A DNA stretch of 31,495 nucleotides from a virus (IMGVR_UViG_3300036834_000336:1-31495), one strand, 5' to 3'; shown: positions 14,129 to 22,450, counted from the stretch's first letter. Made by a program: numbers and translations. Notes: a model not told the origin generated them from the sequence alone.

Positions 14129-14686
14129 CTATTTGCCGCCGTCCTGCTCGGGAGCACCGACGTCGGCGACGGCGGCCTGGACGGACTTCGGACCTCGCGT
14201 CAGGAGGGCCTCGTGGAGGTCCGCGAGCCGCGCCTCGACGGCATCCACCCGATCCGCGAGGGGCGCGGGAACGCCGCTCAGGCGCTCCTCCACGCTATCG
14301 ACCCACGAGAGGAGTGCGTCGCGCAGGTGGGGCGGGAAGTCGAATGCCATCCCCAGGTGGTGTCGCAGGGCGTCGTCGGCTGGGTACCTCTCCTCGCCCA
14401 CCGGGTACCTCTCCTCGGGTTGGTCCGCCACGCCCTCGGTGATCTCCTGGTGCCGAAAATCCATGCCCGGCACTATGGTCGCCGTCACCGTCCGCGGCGC
14501 ACTGCGCTGCTGCCGGGCATCCCCGGTCCGCGCCTGCTCCACGGAGACCCGCTCCCGCGCGGCGCGCTCGGCGATCAGGTCCTCGGGGGCATCGACCCGC
14601 CGCTCCACGTCGGTGGCGTACTGGGTCTCATCGGCCTGGGCGGGTTGCTCCTTGGTATCATCCACGCCGGCCTTCTTTCGCTCCAT
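14129..14686 (-). CDS. Hypothetical charged helical protein, 185 aa
   Basis: ATG 14686 is preceded by AAGGGA at about seven bases. The product is strongly charged, probably disordered at the N-terminus (MERKKAGVDDTKEQPAQADE begins it), with a helical C-terminal half (LRDALLSWVDSVEERLSGV, LADRVDAVEARLADLHEAL) that could form a coiled coil. Residues about 92-104 hold an imperfect repeat, EERYPVGEERYP. The FRHQEITEG segment resembles RRHQEITEAL in the protease-scaffold of this window, a hint of shared scaffold-type origin. Function unknown. Confidence 0.6.
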   Translation of the reverse strand: MERKKAGVDDTKEQPAQADETQYATDVERRVDAPEDLIAERAARERVSVEQARTGDARQQRSAPRTVTATIVPGMDFRHQEITEGVADQPEERYPVGEERYPADDALRHHLGMAFDFPPHLRDALLSWVDSVEERLSGVPAPLADRVDAVEARLADLHEALLTRGPKSVQAAVADVGAPEQDGGK

Positions 14687-14720
14687 GATTAAATCCCTTT
14701 CCTTGGATTAAACCCCGTAC

Positions 14721-15299
14721 TCAATGCACTGCCTGGGCAAGCTCGACCGTCGCATCGCCGACCGGGCGATCGTGGGCATCATCGTGATGACTCATCGCGA
14801 GAACCACCTTGACGCGCCCCTCCGGCGTCAGGGGAGGCTGCCCGGTCGTCGGCTCGCTACCCATGAGGAGCGCGACGAACTGCGGCCTGCCTCCCCCGCC
14901 GTCGTCCTGGGCGACGAGGTCGTCCCGCCTGTGCATCCCGGAGTGGCAGTCGTAGCCCACCACGTGGGTGGAGCTGGTCACATCGACCTCGTTGCCGACC
15001 GCGTCGTAGTAGCGGTCGACGACCTGGTGGAACATCGCGTTGTGGTGCGGACTGGATCCTCCAGGGGGCGACAACAGTACCCATCCCTGACCATGACCGC
15101 TAGAACTACCAGACAATACCCAGGAGTCCTGACCGCTGTAGATAGGGATCGAAGCGTCAGGCAGAGGAATCGCCGGTAGTGAGATAGGAATCGCCGGTAG
15201 TGAGATAGGCTGAGCATACAGATGGTGCACGCCCGTGGCAATCCCGCCCAGCGCGGCGACGATCCCGAGCATCGGCGCGGCTATGGTCATCCTTCTCAT
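14721..15299 (-). CDS. Exported protein of unknown function, 192 aa
   Basis: The start is placed at ATG 15299, with GAGAGGAG a few bases upstream. Residues 1-30 (MRRMTIAAPMLGIVAALGGI, then ATGVHHLYAQ) look like a signal peptide or membrane anchor. Next is a duplicated ISLPAIP segment made by a perfect tandem 21-bp repeat. The remaining region contains GQDSWVLSGSSSGHGQGW, HQVVDRYYDAVGNEVDVTSS and a His/Asp-rich end (MSHHDDAHDRPVGD). It follows the gp7-like minor head gene directly. No family recognised. Confidence 0.6.
   Translation of the reverse strand: MRRMTIAAPMLGIVAALGGIATGVHHLYAQPISLPAIPISLPAIPLPDASIPIYSGQDSWVLSGSSSGHGQGWVLLSPPGGSSPHHNAMFHQVVDRYYDAVGNEVDVTSSTHVVGYDCHSGMHRRDDLVAQDDGGGGRPQFVALLMGSEPTTGQPPLTPEGRVKVVLAMSHHDDAHDRPVGDATVELAQAVH
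15166..15207. repeat. Perfect 2 x 21-bp tandem repeat
   Basis: Two identical 21-bp units (15166-15186 and 15187-15207) start with GGAATCGCCGG. They keep the reading frame of the exported 192-aa protein and encode the doubled ISLPAIP segment just after its signal peptide. Confidence 0.9.
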
Positions 15300-15310
15300 G
15301 AGTTCTCCTC

Positions 15311-16201
15311 TCAGCGTGGCAGTATGGGCTGGCTGAAGCACCTGCAGTGGATCAGCTCGCCGGTCCTAATATACCGCCGCTCGTGCGGGTCCCACCAGCC
15401 CTGCCGGACGTCGTACTCCTTCCCGTCGTTGGCCACGTGCGTGGGGCGCTTGTACTTCCCGGCGTGGGAGTGTCTCCAGATCGCCCGCTCGATCCCCGCG
15501 TCGAGGTACTGGAGGCGCTGGATGGCTCCGGTTGCGCTGTTGTTCTGCTGTATTGCGATGAGCTCCGCGCGCCGGCGGGTCACGCCGTGCTGGTAGATCA
15601 GGTCGTCGGTCAGGGTAGCCAGGTCGCGACCGGAGGAGACGCTCCGCATTACCGACGCCTCGACCTGGGCTAGATATTGCTCAGGAATGCTCTTAATGAG
15701 TGAGACGTTCTCGTGGACTATGGCAGACAGGGCGTCGCGAACCTCGCGGCTAACCTTGAACTCGACCGATATGCTACCGCGCCTCAGGATCTTCCTCAGC
15801 TCCGCGTCGCTTCTCTGCCACACGGCCTTCGCAAAGTATCGCGCCAGGTCCTGAGACGCCTCGTCGAAGCGGGCCAGCCAACGGCGGCGAAGACCTCGGA
15901 TAACCTTGATCAAGGCTGTGCCCGGGCGCGCGTCGCTGGCCAGACCGGACAGGGCCTCGATCCGGTCCCCCTCGCGCCGGTACGCGGCGCGGACCCAGTA
16001 CAGCACGGAGGCGTGCATCTCGTCGACGAGGCGGCGCAGGCGGGCGTCGTAGGACGCCTCCACGGCTGCGGAGGGCCTCACCGCCCGGCCCACCAGGCGA
16101 CCGTCGGTCAGCCTGCGTGGCGGCCTCGGCAGCGCGTCCTGCGCCGGGACGTAGGGTGCCCCGAGGTAGGGGCGGAGGAATGGGTCGGGGGAGAGCGTCA
16201 G
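15311..16201 (-). CDS. SPP1 gp7 / Mu F-like minor head protein
   Basis: The C-terminal part carries the family signature: IWRHSHAGKYKRPTHVANDGKEYDV, RQGWWDPHERRYIRTGELIHCRCFSQPILPR (H...RPxH...DG...HCRC), preceded by helical segments (LYWVRAAYRREGDRIEAL, VSLIKSIPEQYLAQVEASVM, DDLIYQHGVTRRRAELIAIQQNNSATG). Members are minor head proteins that act with the portal, often encoded right after it. The start is uncertain: no ATG is available and the best-fitting position is a CTG at 16201 overlapping the stop of the tailspike gene (CTGA); a GTG about 45 codons further in is the alternative. The end is certain. Confidence 0.85.
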   Translation of the reverse strand: MTLSPDPFLRPYLGAPYVPAQDALPRPPRRLTDGRLVGRAVRPSAAVEASYDARLRRLVDEMHASVLYWVRAAYRREGDRIEALSGLASDARPGTALIKVIRGLRRRWLARFDEASQDLARYFAKAVWQRSDAELRKILRRGSISVEFKVSREVRDALSAIVHENVSLIKSIPEQYLAQVEASVMRSVSSGRDLATLTDDLIYQHGVTRRRAELIAIQQNNSATGAIQRLQYLDAGIERAIWRHSHAGKYKRPTHVANDGKEYDVRQGWWDPHERRYIRTGELIHCRCFSQPILPR

Positions 16202-18765
16202 GGAGTTAGACCGACCAGATAGGTGACCTGGCCCGAGATGTTCGACGTGCTCGTGAAGTTGGAATTGCTGATCTGCGCGTTTCCCGCCGCCGAACCGTTG
16301 TAGAGGCTGACTATCTTCGCTCCGGCATTGACGGCCGCCATTACCTGAGGGTTGCCGGTCCCGAGGCTCTGCATATTTTGGGCGAGCGCGCCGAACATTC
16401 CCAGGCCATTCGCCCCGGACGACGTGAAGGGAAGCCCCACAAGAGTTGCAAATCCCGTGGCCGAGCCCACGGACGAGAGCGCAATGTTGTAACCCACGGT
16501 GACTAGGTTTCCGTGAAGCTGATATTGGCAGACGGGCGGCGTCGAATAGGTAATACCGGTGGTTGCGCCGCCGAACTGGAGGCCGAAGCCGGTGCTGCAA
16601 TTGGTCTGAGAATTCTGATTTACGCCGGGTATGTCGAATTCCACGCTGCTGCCGGAGGTCGTCGAATTGGTAATGGCGCCCCCGGAATTGGCGCCGCTGA
16701 ACAGCGCCGCGTTCCAGTGCCCCGCAACCGTGATGCCGTTGTAGGTATTGCCCTGCAAGACCGCATTCGAGCTGCCGACGCCCGTCAGGCTGATCGGGAT
16801 GATGAGGCTCGATCCGGTGATCTTTAGGTCGTTCATCTGGGCCGTGGGCGCGAGCGTGAGATCGGCCCACGACGTCAAGCTCAGTCCATTGATGTTCCAG
16901 GTGTTGATCGTCGTCGCGGCGTTGATCCCGGCGGCGAGGCTATTCGAGAGGTCAGCAAAGAAGTGATTGTTACCTCCCCATCCGCCGCCGACCCACACTC
17001 CGTGGATCTGAAGGTTCGTGATGCCCTTGACGGTACTGTCGGTGCAGAAGGCATTCTGGTCCGTCTCGATGTGGCCCGCCGTGAACTCGATGTCCTGGAC
17101 GACATTAGTCGTACCCGTGAAGGACTGGAAGGCCACCGCGCACTTGACAGTATTGGTGCCCAGATTGAAGTGCGAGTCGTCGAAGTGGATCGTCCCTACG
17201 GTCGCGTCCCAGTTCCCCGTGATGCGGACGAAGGCATTGTGCGCAACATCGGCCGACCCGGCACAGCCGAGCGTACTTTGCGTGAAGTAGGCGGCGGGCC
17301 AGCCCGAGTTGATCACATCCGCGTCCGTGATGCCGCACGTATAGAGCCGGTTCCCGTGAAAACCGATACCCGTCACGCCGCCGCTGTTCTGTAGCACGAA
17401 TCCCTGGGCCGAGCGGTAGCACTGAACGTCCTCGGCCGTGACGTTGGCCCCGCCGTTGAACAAGACGCACTGCGAGGTCGACGGCACCGTGCCGGCCGCG
17501 CGCGTGAACGTGATCCCCTTGATCACGTTCGGCTTGTTGTCGTTGTTGCCAACCGTCACCTCGGGCGACACGCCCAGGTCGAAGATGACCGAGCAGCCCC
17601 CCGTTGGGGGCGGCGATCCTGGCTGCGACGACTGACAAAGCCAGTTCATGCCGTCCGGAACGGTGAGCGTGGCGGAACTTCGATAGAGGCCGGCAGGCAT
17701 CACGCAATAGCCGGCCGAATTGTTGAGGCACGCCTGCAGGGCGACCGAGGCGTCCACGACGCCGCCCGACACGGCTCCGTACGCAACGTTGCCGGGCGTT
17801 GGGGTAAGGTTATTAAGTGCCGCGGCCGTACTCGCCACGTCCGACAGATTGTTGGCCGGGTTGAGCGGCGTGTAGCCCAGACCGGGCGTCGCCTGCGTGA
17901 ACTGGACGAAAGTAATCGGCGACACCCCGGGCGTGATGATCCCCCGGGTCGTCATCAGGAAGCCATCCGACGCGTTGATCTGCCCACCGATCGTCAGGAA
18001 GTAGCTGTTCGGCGTGATGTTGAGTGACGAGTTGAAGTCGGCCGCGCGGGTCAGCACGTAGGCGGAGACACCAGTCACGCCGGGACTGGTCACCAAGTAT
18101 ATCCCGTTGTTGGCCGGGCTGGCCTCATCCTTCACACCGATCCGCATGCCGGTAGTCACGGCCGTGCCGTCGACCGAGAGGACTCCGTTGGCCTGGCCGG
18201 TCAGCGTGGCCCCGACCCCGGCCGTGCCGTTGTTGTATGTGTTGGCGGGCAGCGCGTCTACTGAGGACATCGCGGTCGAGGCGACGGTCTGAGATGTCGA
18301 GACGACCCAGCTCGTGCCGGAGCCCGAGACGACCGTGGTACCGGTGGTAACACCAGTACCGCTCAGGGTCTGCCCCGGTCCGACGGCGCCGGAGGTAACC
18401 GCGCCGACGGTCAGCGTCGTCCCAGATATCGACCCGGTGAACTGAGCCGACCCGTTCGTCGCGAGCGACACCGGGGCGTGCAGCACGATCGGCGTCGAGA
18501 CGTTGTCGACGTACTGCTTGGTCGCGGCGTCGCCGGCGTTGATCGGCGGCGGCAGATTCTGGATGGTGACGCCACACAGGGACCCGTTGTTGGCGTCTGC
18601 CTTCGCGGCGAAGTACGCCTTGAACTGCGCCGCCGACGCGCCAAAGGCATTGCCCCCGATCGTGAAGTTAGGTGAGCTGTTCTGGACCGAGCACTGGGCG
18701 ATGGCGTCACTACCCCACAGCGAGAGTACCACAAGAATCAATGCTGCCCGATATAATAATCTCAT
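16198..18765 (-). CDS. Tailspike/tail-fibre-like beta-helix protein with signal peptide
   Basis: Starting at ATG 18765 gives 855 residues. Residues 1-23 (MRLLYRAALILVVLSLWGSD then AIA) form a clear signal peptide, unusual for a virion protein. Residues 77-88 contain AGDAATKQYVDN, a motif of tail-fibre N-termini. Residues 110-165 form a GTGVTTGTTVV-type module, 185-245 a module of the DGxxxxxGxRIxVKxxxxxxxNGIYxV type, and LNPANNLSDVAS (301-312) is a classic fibre linker. From about 338 on (VVDASVALQACLNN, MPAGLYRSSATLTVPDG) the sequence looks like a pectate-lyase-type right-handed beta helix, as in polysaccharide-degrading tailspikes. It splits the usual portal-gp7 gene pair and has less GC-biased codons, both signs of acquisition. 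Confidence 0.85.
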   Translation of the reverse strand: MRLLYRAALILVVLSLWGSDAIAQCSVQNSSPNFTIGGNAFGASAAQFKAYFAAKADANNGSLCGVTIQNLPPPINAGDAATKQYVDNVSTPIVLHAPVSLATNGSAQFTGSISGTTLTVGAVTSGAVGPGQTLSGTGVTTGTTVVSGSGTSWVVSTSQTVASTAMSSVDALPANTYNNGTAGVGATLTGQANGVLSVDGTAVTTGMRIGVKDEASPANNGIYLVTSPGVTGVSAYVLTRAADFNSSLNITPNSYFLTIGGQINASDGFLMTTRGIITPGVSPITFVQFTQATPGLGYTPLNPANNLSDVASTAAALNNLTPTPGNVAYGAVSGGVVDASVALQACLNNSAGYCVMPAGLYRSSATLTVPDGMNWLCQSSQPGSPPPTGGCSVIFDLGVSPEVTVGNNDNKPNVIKGITFTRAAGTVPSTSQCVLFNGGANVTAEDVQCYRSAQGFVLQNSGGVTGIGFHGNRLYTCGITDADVINSGWPAAYFTQSTLGCAGSADVAHNAFVRITGNWDATVGTIHFDDSHFNLGTNTVKCAVAFQSFTGTTNVVQDIEFTAGHIETDQNAFCTDSTVKGITNLQIHGVWVGGGWGGNNHFFADLSNSLAAGINAATTINTWNINGLSLTSWADLTLAPTAQMNDLKITGSSLIIPISLTGVGSSNAVLQGNTYNGITVAGHWNAALFSGANSGGAITNSTTSGSSVEFDIPGVNQNSQTNCSTGFGLQFGGATTGITYSTPPVCQYQLHGNLVTVGYNIALSSVGSATGFATLVGLPFTSSGANGLGMFGALAQNMQSLGTGNPQVMAAVNAGAKIVSLYNGSAAGNAQISNSNFTSTSNISGQVTYLVGLTP

Positions 18766-18799
18766 GAGCGAATCACGACCCTCGACGGAGATCTTTAGA

Positions 18800-18910
18800 A
18801 TGAGTATATCAGCGGAGGCCGGTAAATCTACGCACGGCGGAGACGTCAACGCGCCTCCCCCGACGGACGTCGGTACCGGAGATAAGCCGCCGACGAGTTA
18901 CCTCTTGTAG
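18800..18910 (+). CDS. Possible small plus-strand peptide, 36 aa
   Basis: ATG 18800 has GGAG nine bases upstream and opens a frame ending at TAG 18908-18910, in the gap between two minus-strand genes. The product starts MSISAEAGKSTHGGDV and is hydrophilic and Pro/Gly-rich with the end PPTSYLL. A longer version from ATG 18764 has no ribosome binding site. It could be chance; the good spacing and its position in a divergent gap, like the other plus-strand genes here, are the support. Confidence 0.3.
   Translation: MSISAEAGKSTHGGDVNAPPPTDVGTGDKPPTSYLL
18803..18811 (-). promoter_or_regulatory. Candidate extended -10 upstream of the tailspike gene
   Basis: On the minus strand TGATATACT gives the extended -10 form TGnTATAAT with one mismatch in the hexamer. 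No good -35 hexamer lies 16-18 bases upstream. It is about 38 bases before ATG 18765, so it could give the tailspike gene its own promoter. Confidence 0.3.
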
Positions 18911-18920
18911 ACCCCCAGAT

Positions 18921-19073
18921 CTAAACGGCCTGGTTCCTGCGCCGAGTCTCCCAGCCCCGTCGCATCGCGGCGGAGCGCTCGGCGGGAGTCTTGGCCGCCA
19001 TGCGCCTGATCGCGGCCTCGCTCCGCTCAGCGGAGGTCTTGGCCGCGCGTCCCACTATCCTCTTGCGGGCCAT
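18921..19073 (-). CDS. Small basic protein with internal repeat, 50 aa
   Basis: From ATG 19073, with AGAGGA about nine bases upstream, the minus strand encodes a very basic 50-residue peptide starting MARKRIVGR. It contains two similar units, AAKTSAERSEAAIRRM and AAKTPAERSAAMRRG, followed by WETRRRNQAV. The units look like short amphipathic helices suited to nucleic acid binding. It overlaps the end of the 91-aa gene by 47 bases. No family is recognised with certainty. Confidence 0.6.
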   Translation of the reverse strand: MARKRIVGRAAKTSAERSEAAIRRMAAKTPAERSAAMRRGWETRRRNQAV

Positions 19074-19302
19074 TCGCCGTCTTCCTCTTGGAGGTCACCA
19101 TGAAGCGGTCCGGGTCGAACCCCGAGCGCCCGATGCGCTCCGCCTCGTCGATCTGGATGGCGTAGAACGCCACCCGCGTGCGCAGGTCGGTCAGCGCGGC
19201 TATCCCCGCCGCGAACTCCCTCTGCCTGGCGGCGAGCGAGAGGCGCATGTTGACCAGGCACTGCTTGTGCCAGGCCAGACTATTGGGACACTCGACCGTC
19301 AC
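19027..19302 (-). CDS. Hypothetical small phage protein, 91 aa
   Basis: Starts at GTG 19302, overlapping the stop of the 61-aa gene (GTGA). The product has an N-terminal ECPNSLAWHKQCLVNMRLSL followed by a helical RQREFAAGIAALTDLRTRVAFYAIQIDEAERIGRSGFDPDRFM. The pattern Cys...His-x-x-Cys then a helical hairpin, ending in [FY]D.[DE]RF, recurs in small phage proteins as I recall them, without known function. Confidence 0.65.
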   Translation of the reverse strand: MTVECPNSLAWHKQCLVNMRLSLAARQREFAAGIAALTDLRTRVAFYAIQIDEAERIGRSGFDPDRFMVTSKRKTANGPQEDSGTRGQDLR

Positions 19303-19484
19303 TCCTCGTCCTCCTCCTCTCCCCCGGCGCCCGGGCGCCCGGAGCTGGGCACCAGGAACCGGATCTCGCCGTCGTCGAACACGACCTTGACGATCTGGGC
19401 CGCGTCCTTGTCAGTCGGCTCAAATTTTGCGGTGAGGTAGGCCACCACCGCCGGGCGTCCGCCCACCTCCTGGCGTTCGATCAT
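19299..19484 (-). CDS. Small acidic-tailed hypothetical protein, 61 aa
   Basis: ATG at 19484 overlaps the last codons of the portal gene (ATGA-type). The product VVAYLTAKFEPTDKDAAQIVKVVFDDGEIRFLVPSS suggests a small beta-barrel-like fold, ending in the acidic tail GGEEEDEE. It is co-translated with the portal and the 91-aa gene. Function unknown. Confidence 0.65.
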   Translation of the reverse strand: MIERQEVGGRPAVVAYLTAKFEPTDKDAAQIVKVVFDDGEIRFLVPSSGRPGAGGEEEDEE

Positions 19485-22417
19485 TGCTTCACTCTCCCGT
19501 AGAGGTCGTTGACCGCCCGATATAGCGGTCCCCAGTGCTTGGACTCCTTATACCACAGGAGGCGGTCCAGGGATCCCTCCCAGTCGAGGCTGGCCATCTC
19601 AGCCAGCGTCTCGTGGATGGCCTGGTCCGCAGTGGCGGATCCCTTTTCCTCCGCCCCCCACCACTGGCGACTGTAGTCGGTGATGCCGTCGTCCTCCCGC
19701 AGGTTACCGAGGCCACTCAGGACGAGGTGCTCGTTGATCGCGGCGTAGAACGGGTACTTCTCCGCCACTCCCTCGCGAAGCGTTCCGTCTACCCGGAAGA
19801 ACCCTAGGTCCGGATCGCGACGCTGCGCCTCCATTAGATTCGCCCTATCCCGCTTGTAGCCGTTGCGAACGGCTTGCCACTTCTGGTGCATCACCTCGTG
19901 GGCCAGGACCCCGCCGACCGATTGAGAAGAGAGGTGGTCCGAGAACACCTCGATTGTCCCGCGGTCGAGGTACGCCACTCCGGCGTAGTCGTACTCGCGC
20001 CCGTCCAGCGTGAACTTTTTTCCCATACTGGGGCGCACGCCGACGTCCCTCGACTCGAACCCCATGGCCGGGGCGATCACGTCCGCCACCTTCCTCACGT
20101 CCGTCTCGGACAGCTGCTGGTGGAAGCCGCGCTCGCGAGTACCGAGGAACATGGCGACTCGCTCCCTCGCCTCCTTGATCCGGGCTCCGTAGGTCTTAGC
20201 TCTCAGGGCCAACCGGCCCAGCGCCTCGGCGAGGTGCTCCCGCTTGTTTGAGACCTCGTGGAGGAACTTGTCGTCCTTATACACGGCGGAGTGATAGGAG
20301 ATTCCCTTGGCCATGTTCTTGGACGAGAACGCCACCGAGTGACCGCTGGGGTGCGTGTAGATCGCGTGGGGCGAGTCGGGGTGCTCGACGAAGCCGTGGG
20401 ACTTGAGCAGCTCGTGGTGGCCCCTGGCCGCGCTGCCCTTCGGGGCGAACTTGCCGGCCTCGGACCTCGGGTGGAGGTACTCCTCCCACTTGACGTCCTC
20501 GGCCAGGTCAAAAGAGCGCTCGTCGTCCCCACCCTCCTCGGCGATGGCGGACAGCGCGTCCATCGCCAGGGCCAGCGCGGCGTGGGCCTCGCGGACGGCG
20601 TCGACGGCTAGGTCGTGCGCGGCGAAGCCGCCGGTGGTTGCCCCGCCGAACCGCGCGGACTGGTTGGTCAGGCCGGTCAGGTCGCGGCGGGTTGGCTTGG
20701 GACCGGCCTGCCCACCGCCGGGACCCTCGGGCAGTTCTCCGGGCGGCTGCTCTCCCTCGGGGCCCATCATCTCCATCGGGTCTGGCTTGGGCAGCGGCTC
20801 GTGGAGGTCGAGGCCGGCGTACTGGGAGTCCGGGTCGCGGGCGATGGATAGCCGCGCCTCCTTGGGGTCGACCGACCCGGCCTCGATGTCGATCGCGCGC
20901 TGGTCCGCCTTGGTCTTCTGGATCGCGCTCTTGCCGGCCTCGTCGAGCTGCCACAGCGGCGGGAACTCCATCTCGATGTCGTCGTCCACCTCGCCCCACA
21001 GCTCGACCTGGACCATGTTGACGACCGTGGTAATCGGCTCCCGGATCCACCCCTCCTGCTCGGCGTGGATCTGGTCGTAGAACATCCGAATCACCCCCTC
21101 GCTGTCGGCGTTCAGACCGGACGGCTGGTTTCCGAAGTACTTCACGATGGGGATGCGGCAGGGCGCGCAGATGTGCTCCGCGGCCTGTGATACCAGGTCC
21201 TTGATTCCGCCGAGCGGCGCGGAGACGTTGGTGAGGTCCTCGGTGTCCTTGTTAATCAGGAACATGCCCTGGTTGTCGCGGAGCACGTTGGCGGTCGCGA
21301 CGCGCGCGAGCAGCTCCGATCCCTCGTCCATCGTCTGGACGTCGAGGTTGGTCGCCAGGACCACGTTGGAGAAGTTGTTCAGCAGGTCCGACGCCGACGT
21401 CCGGTCGCGCAGGTAGAAGTCGACGTACGGCTTGCTCATCTGGGTCCGGCTCAGGCCGCCGAACGAGTAGGCAGGCTTGAGCATGTCCGGGACCGGATTC
21501 GAGCAGAACGTCAGGAGGCGCGTCCGGTGCACCTCCTTGCCCATGACCCACCAGGTGTCGGGCCGGTACCAATCGACCCTCAGCGGATCGTCGGCGTTGT
21601 ACTGGGCCGGGTAGCACCACATCGGCTCGATCGCGGCCAGCCGTCGGATGCGCTTCTTCTTACCCCCTCGGCGGTCGGGCTCCTCGCCCGGACGGGTGGA
21701 CCCCGGCTCGAAGTCGTGGGCCAGGCCGTCGCGCCCAAACTTGGCCTGGGTGTCCCTCCCGCCGTCGCCGATCGGGGTCTTGAGTTCCTCCTGGTCGTCC
21801 TCGTCACCGGTGTCGATGTAGATCTGCGCGCGTCCCTGGAAGCCATCGTTCACGATGGCGTCGTAGATCACCTGGCGCAGCCTGAGATCATCGAGTCGCT
21901 CGTTCAGCTTATCGATCCTGCCCTGCTTGTCCTTGTCCTCGCTCTTGCTCTTGAACTCGATCCACTCGCGGGTCATCTCCGTCGCGAAGACCCCGGTGAT
22001 CGTCCGGTACTCAGGGCGCTGGGACAGCAGCACCAGGACGGCGTAGCCCAGCCACTGCTGGCCCTCGGCGTAGGCGCTGGCGAAGTACTGGTTGGCGTAC
22101 GCCCCCACCCATCCCTCGGCGGCTGTCGCGGTCTGGGGCCCCCCTGGGTAGTCGTCCATGGCCCCACGCCACGCCTCGGCGGCGTCGAGGGCGATCTGGG
22201 GGACGGGCGGCTTGCCCTGCCCGACGACGCCGGGAATCGGCTGCGCGGGCGTGAAGGGGTTGGGACGGCTCGGGGCACTGCCGGACGCGGAGCGCCGGCC
22301 CAGCCCCCTGGCCACGTCGCGCAGCGCGCGCCACAGGCCGCGGGGACGCTGCCTCTCGGGAATCGGGACGACGTTACTCCCCCTAGGAGGAGCGGGCGGG
22401 CGGGCGGATCGGGACAT
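19481..22417 (-). CDS. Portal protein (DUF1073 type) fused to an HExxH peptidase-like domain
   Basis: A 978-residue protein. Residues about 50-560 are a portal of the DUF1073 type: NPFTPAQPIPGVVGQGKP, WLGYAVLVLLSQRPEYRTITGVFATEMTREWIEF, RIRRLAAIEPMWCYPAQYN, FGGLSRTQMSKPYVDFYLRD and IPIVKYFGNQPSGLNADSEG. Portals form the dodecameric DNA gate at one capsid vertex. A Pro/Gly-rich linker (about 560-600) leads to LHPRSEAGKFAPKGSAARG (648-666), a linker type frequent in phage structural proteins. Residues 745-978 form an extra domain with VGGVLAHEVMHQKWQAV: H840, E841, H844, and IHETLAEMAS near 935 as possible third ligand. Other portals of this type often end near residue 500-550. Start ATG 22417 lacks a clear ribosome binding site. 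Confidence 0.9.
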   Translation of the reverse strand: MSRSARPPAPPRGSNVVPIPERQRPRGLWRALRDVARGLGRRSASGSAPSRPNPFTPAQPIPGVVGQGKPPVPQIALDAAEAWRGAMDDYPGGPQTATAAEGWVGAYANQYFASAYAEGQQWLGYAVLVLLSQRPEYRTITGVFATEMTREWIEFKSKSEDKDKQGRIDKLNERLDDLRLRQVIYDAIVNDGFQGRAQIYIDTGDEDDQEELKTPIGDGGRDTQAKFGRDGLAHDFEPGSTRPGEEPDRRGGKKKRIRRLAAIEPMWCYPAQYNADDPLRVDWYRPDTWWVMGKEVHRTRLLTFCSNPVPDMLKPAYSFGGLSRTQMSKPYVDFYLRDRTSASDLLNNFSNVVLATNLDVQTMDEGSELLARVATANVLRDNQGMFLINKDTEDLTNVSAPLGGIKDLVSQAAEHICAPCRIPIVKYFGNQPSGLNADSEGVIRMFYDQIHAEQEGWIREPITTVVNMVQVELWGEVDDDIEMEFPPLWQLDEAGKSAIQKTKADQRAIDIEAGSVDPKEARLSIARDPDSQYAGLDLHEPLPKPDPMEMMGPEGEQPPGELPEGPGGGQAGPKPTRRDLTGLTNQSARFGGATTGGFAAHDLAVDAVREAHAALALAMDALSAIAEEGGDDERSFDLAEDVKWEEYLHPRSEAGKFAPKGSAARGHHELLKSHGFVEHPDSPHAIYTHPSGHSVAFSSKNMAKGISYHSAVYKDDKFLHEVSNKREHLAEALGRLALRAKTYGARIKEARERVAMFLGTRERGFHQQLSETDVRKVADVIAPAMGFESRDVGVRPSMGKKFTLDGREYDYAGVAYLDRGTIEVFSDHLSSQSVGGVLAHEVMHQKWQAVRNGYKRDRANLMEAQRRDPDLGFFRVDGTLREGVAEKYPFYAAINEHLVLSGLGNLREDDGITDYSRQWWGAEEKGSATADQAIHETLAEMASLDWEGSLDRLLWYKESKHWGPLYRAVNDLYGRVKQ

Positions 22418-22450
22418 CGTCGAAATTATTTCTCAGCTGCGCGCATTTTT

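Noticed and set aside
14381-14418. Near-identical GGGTACCTCTCCTCG units as an operator repeat
   Set aside because: They lie inside the 185-aa gene and encode the EERYP repeat; a coding explanation is enough.
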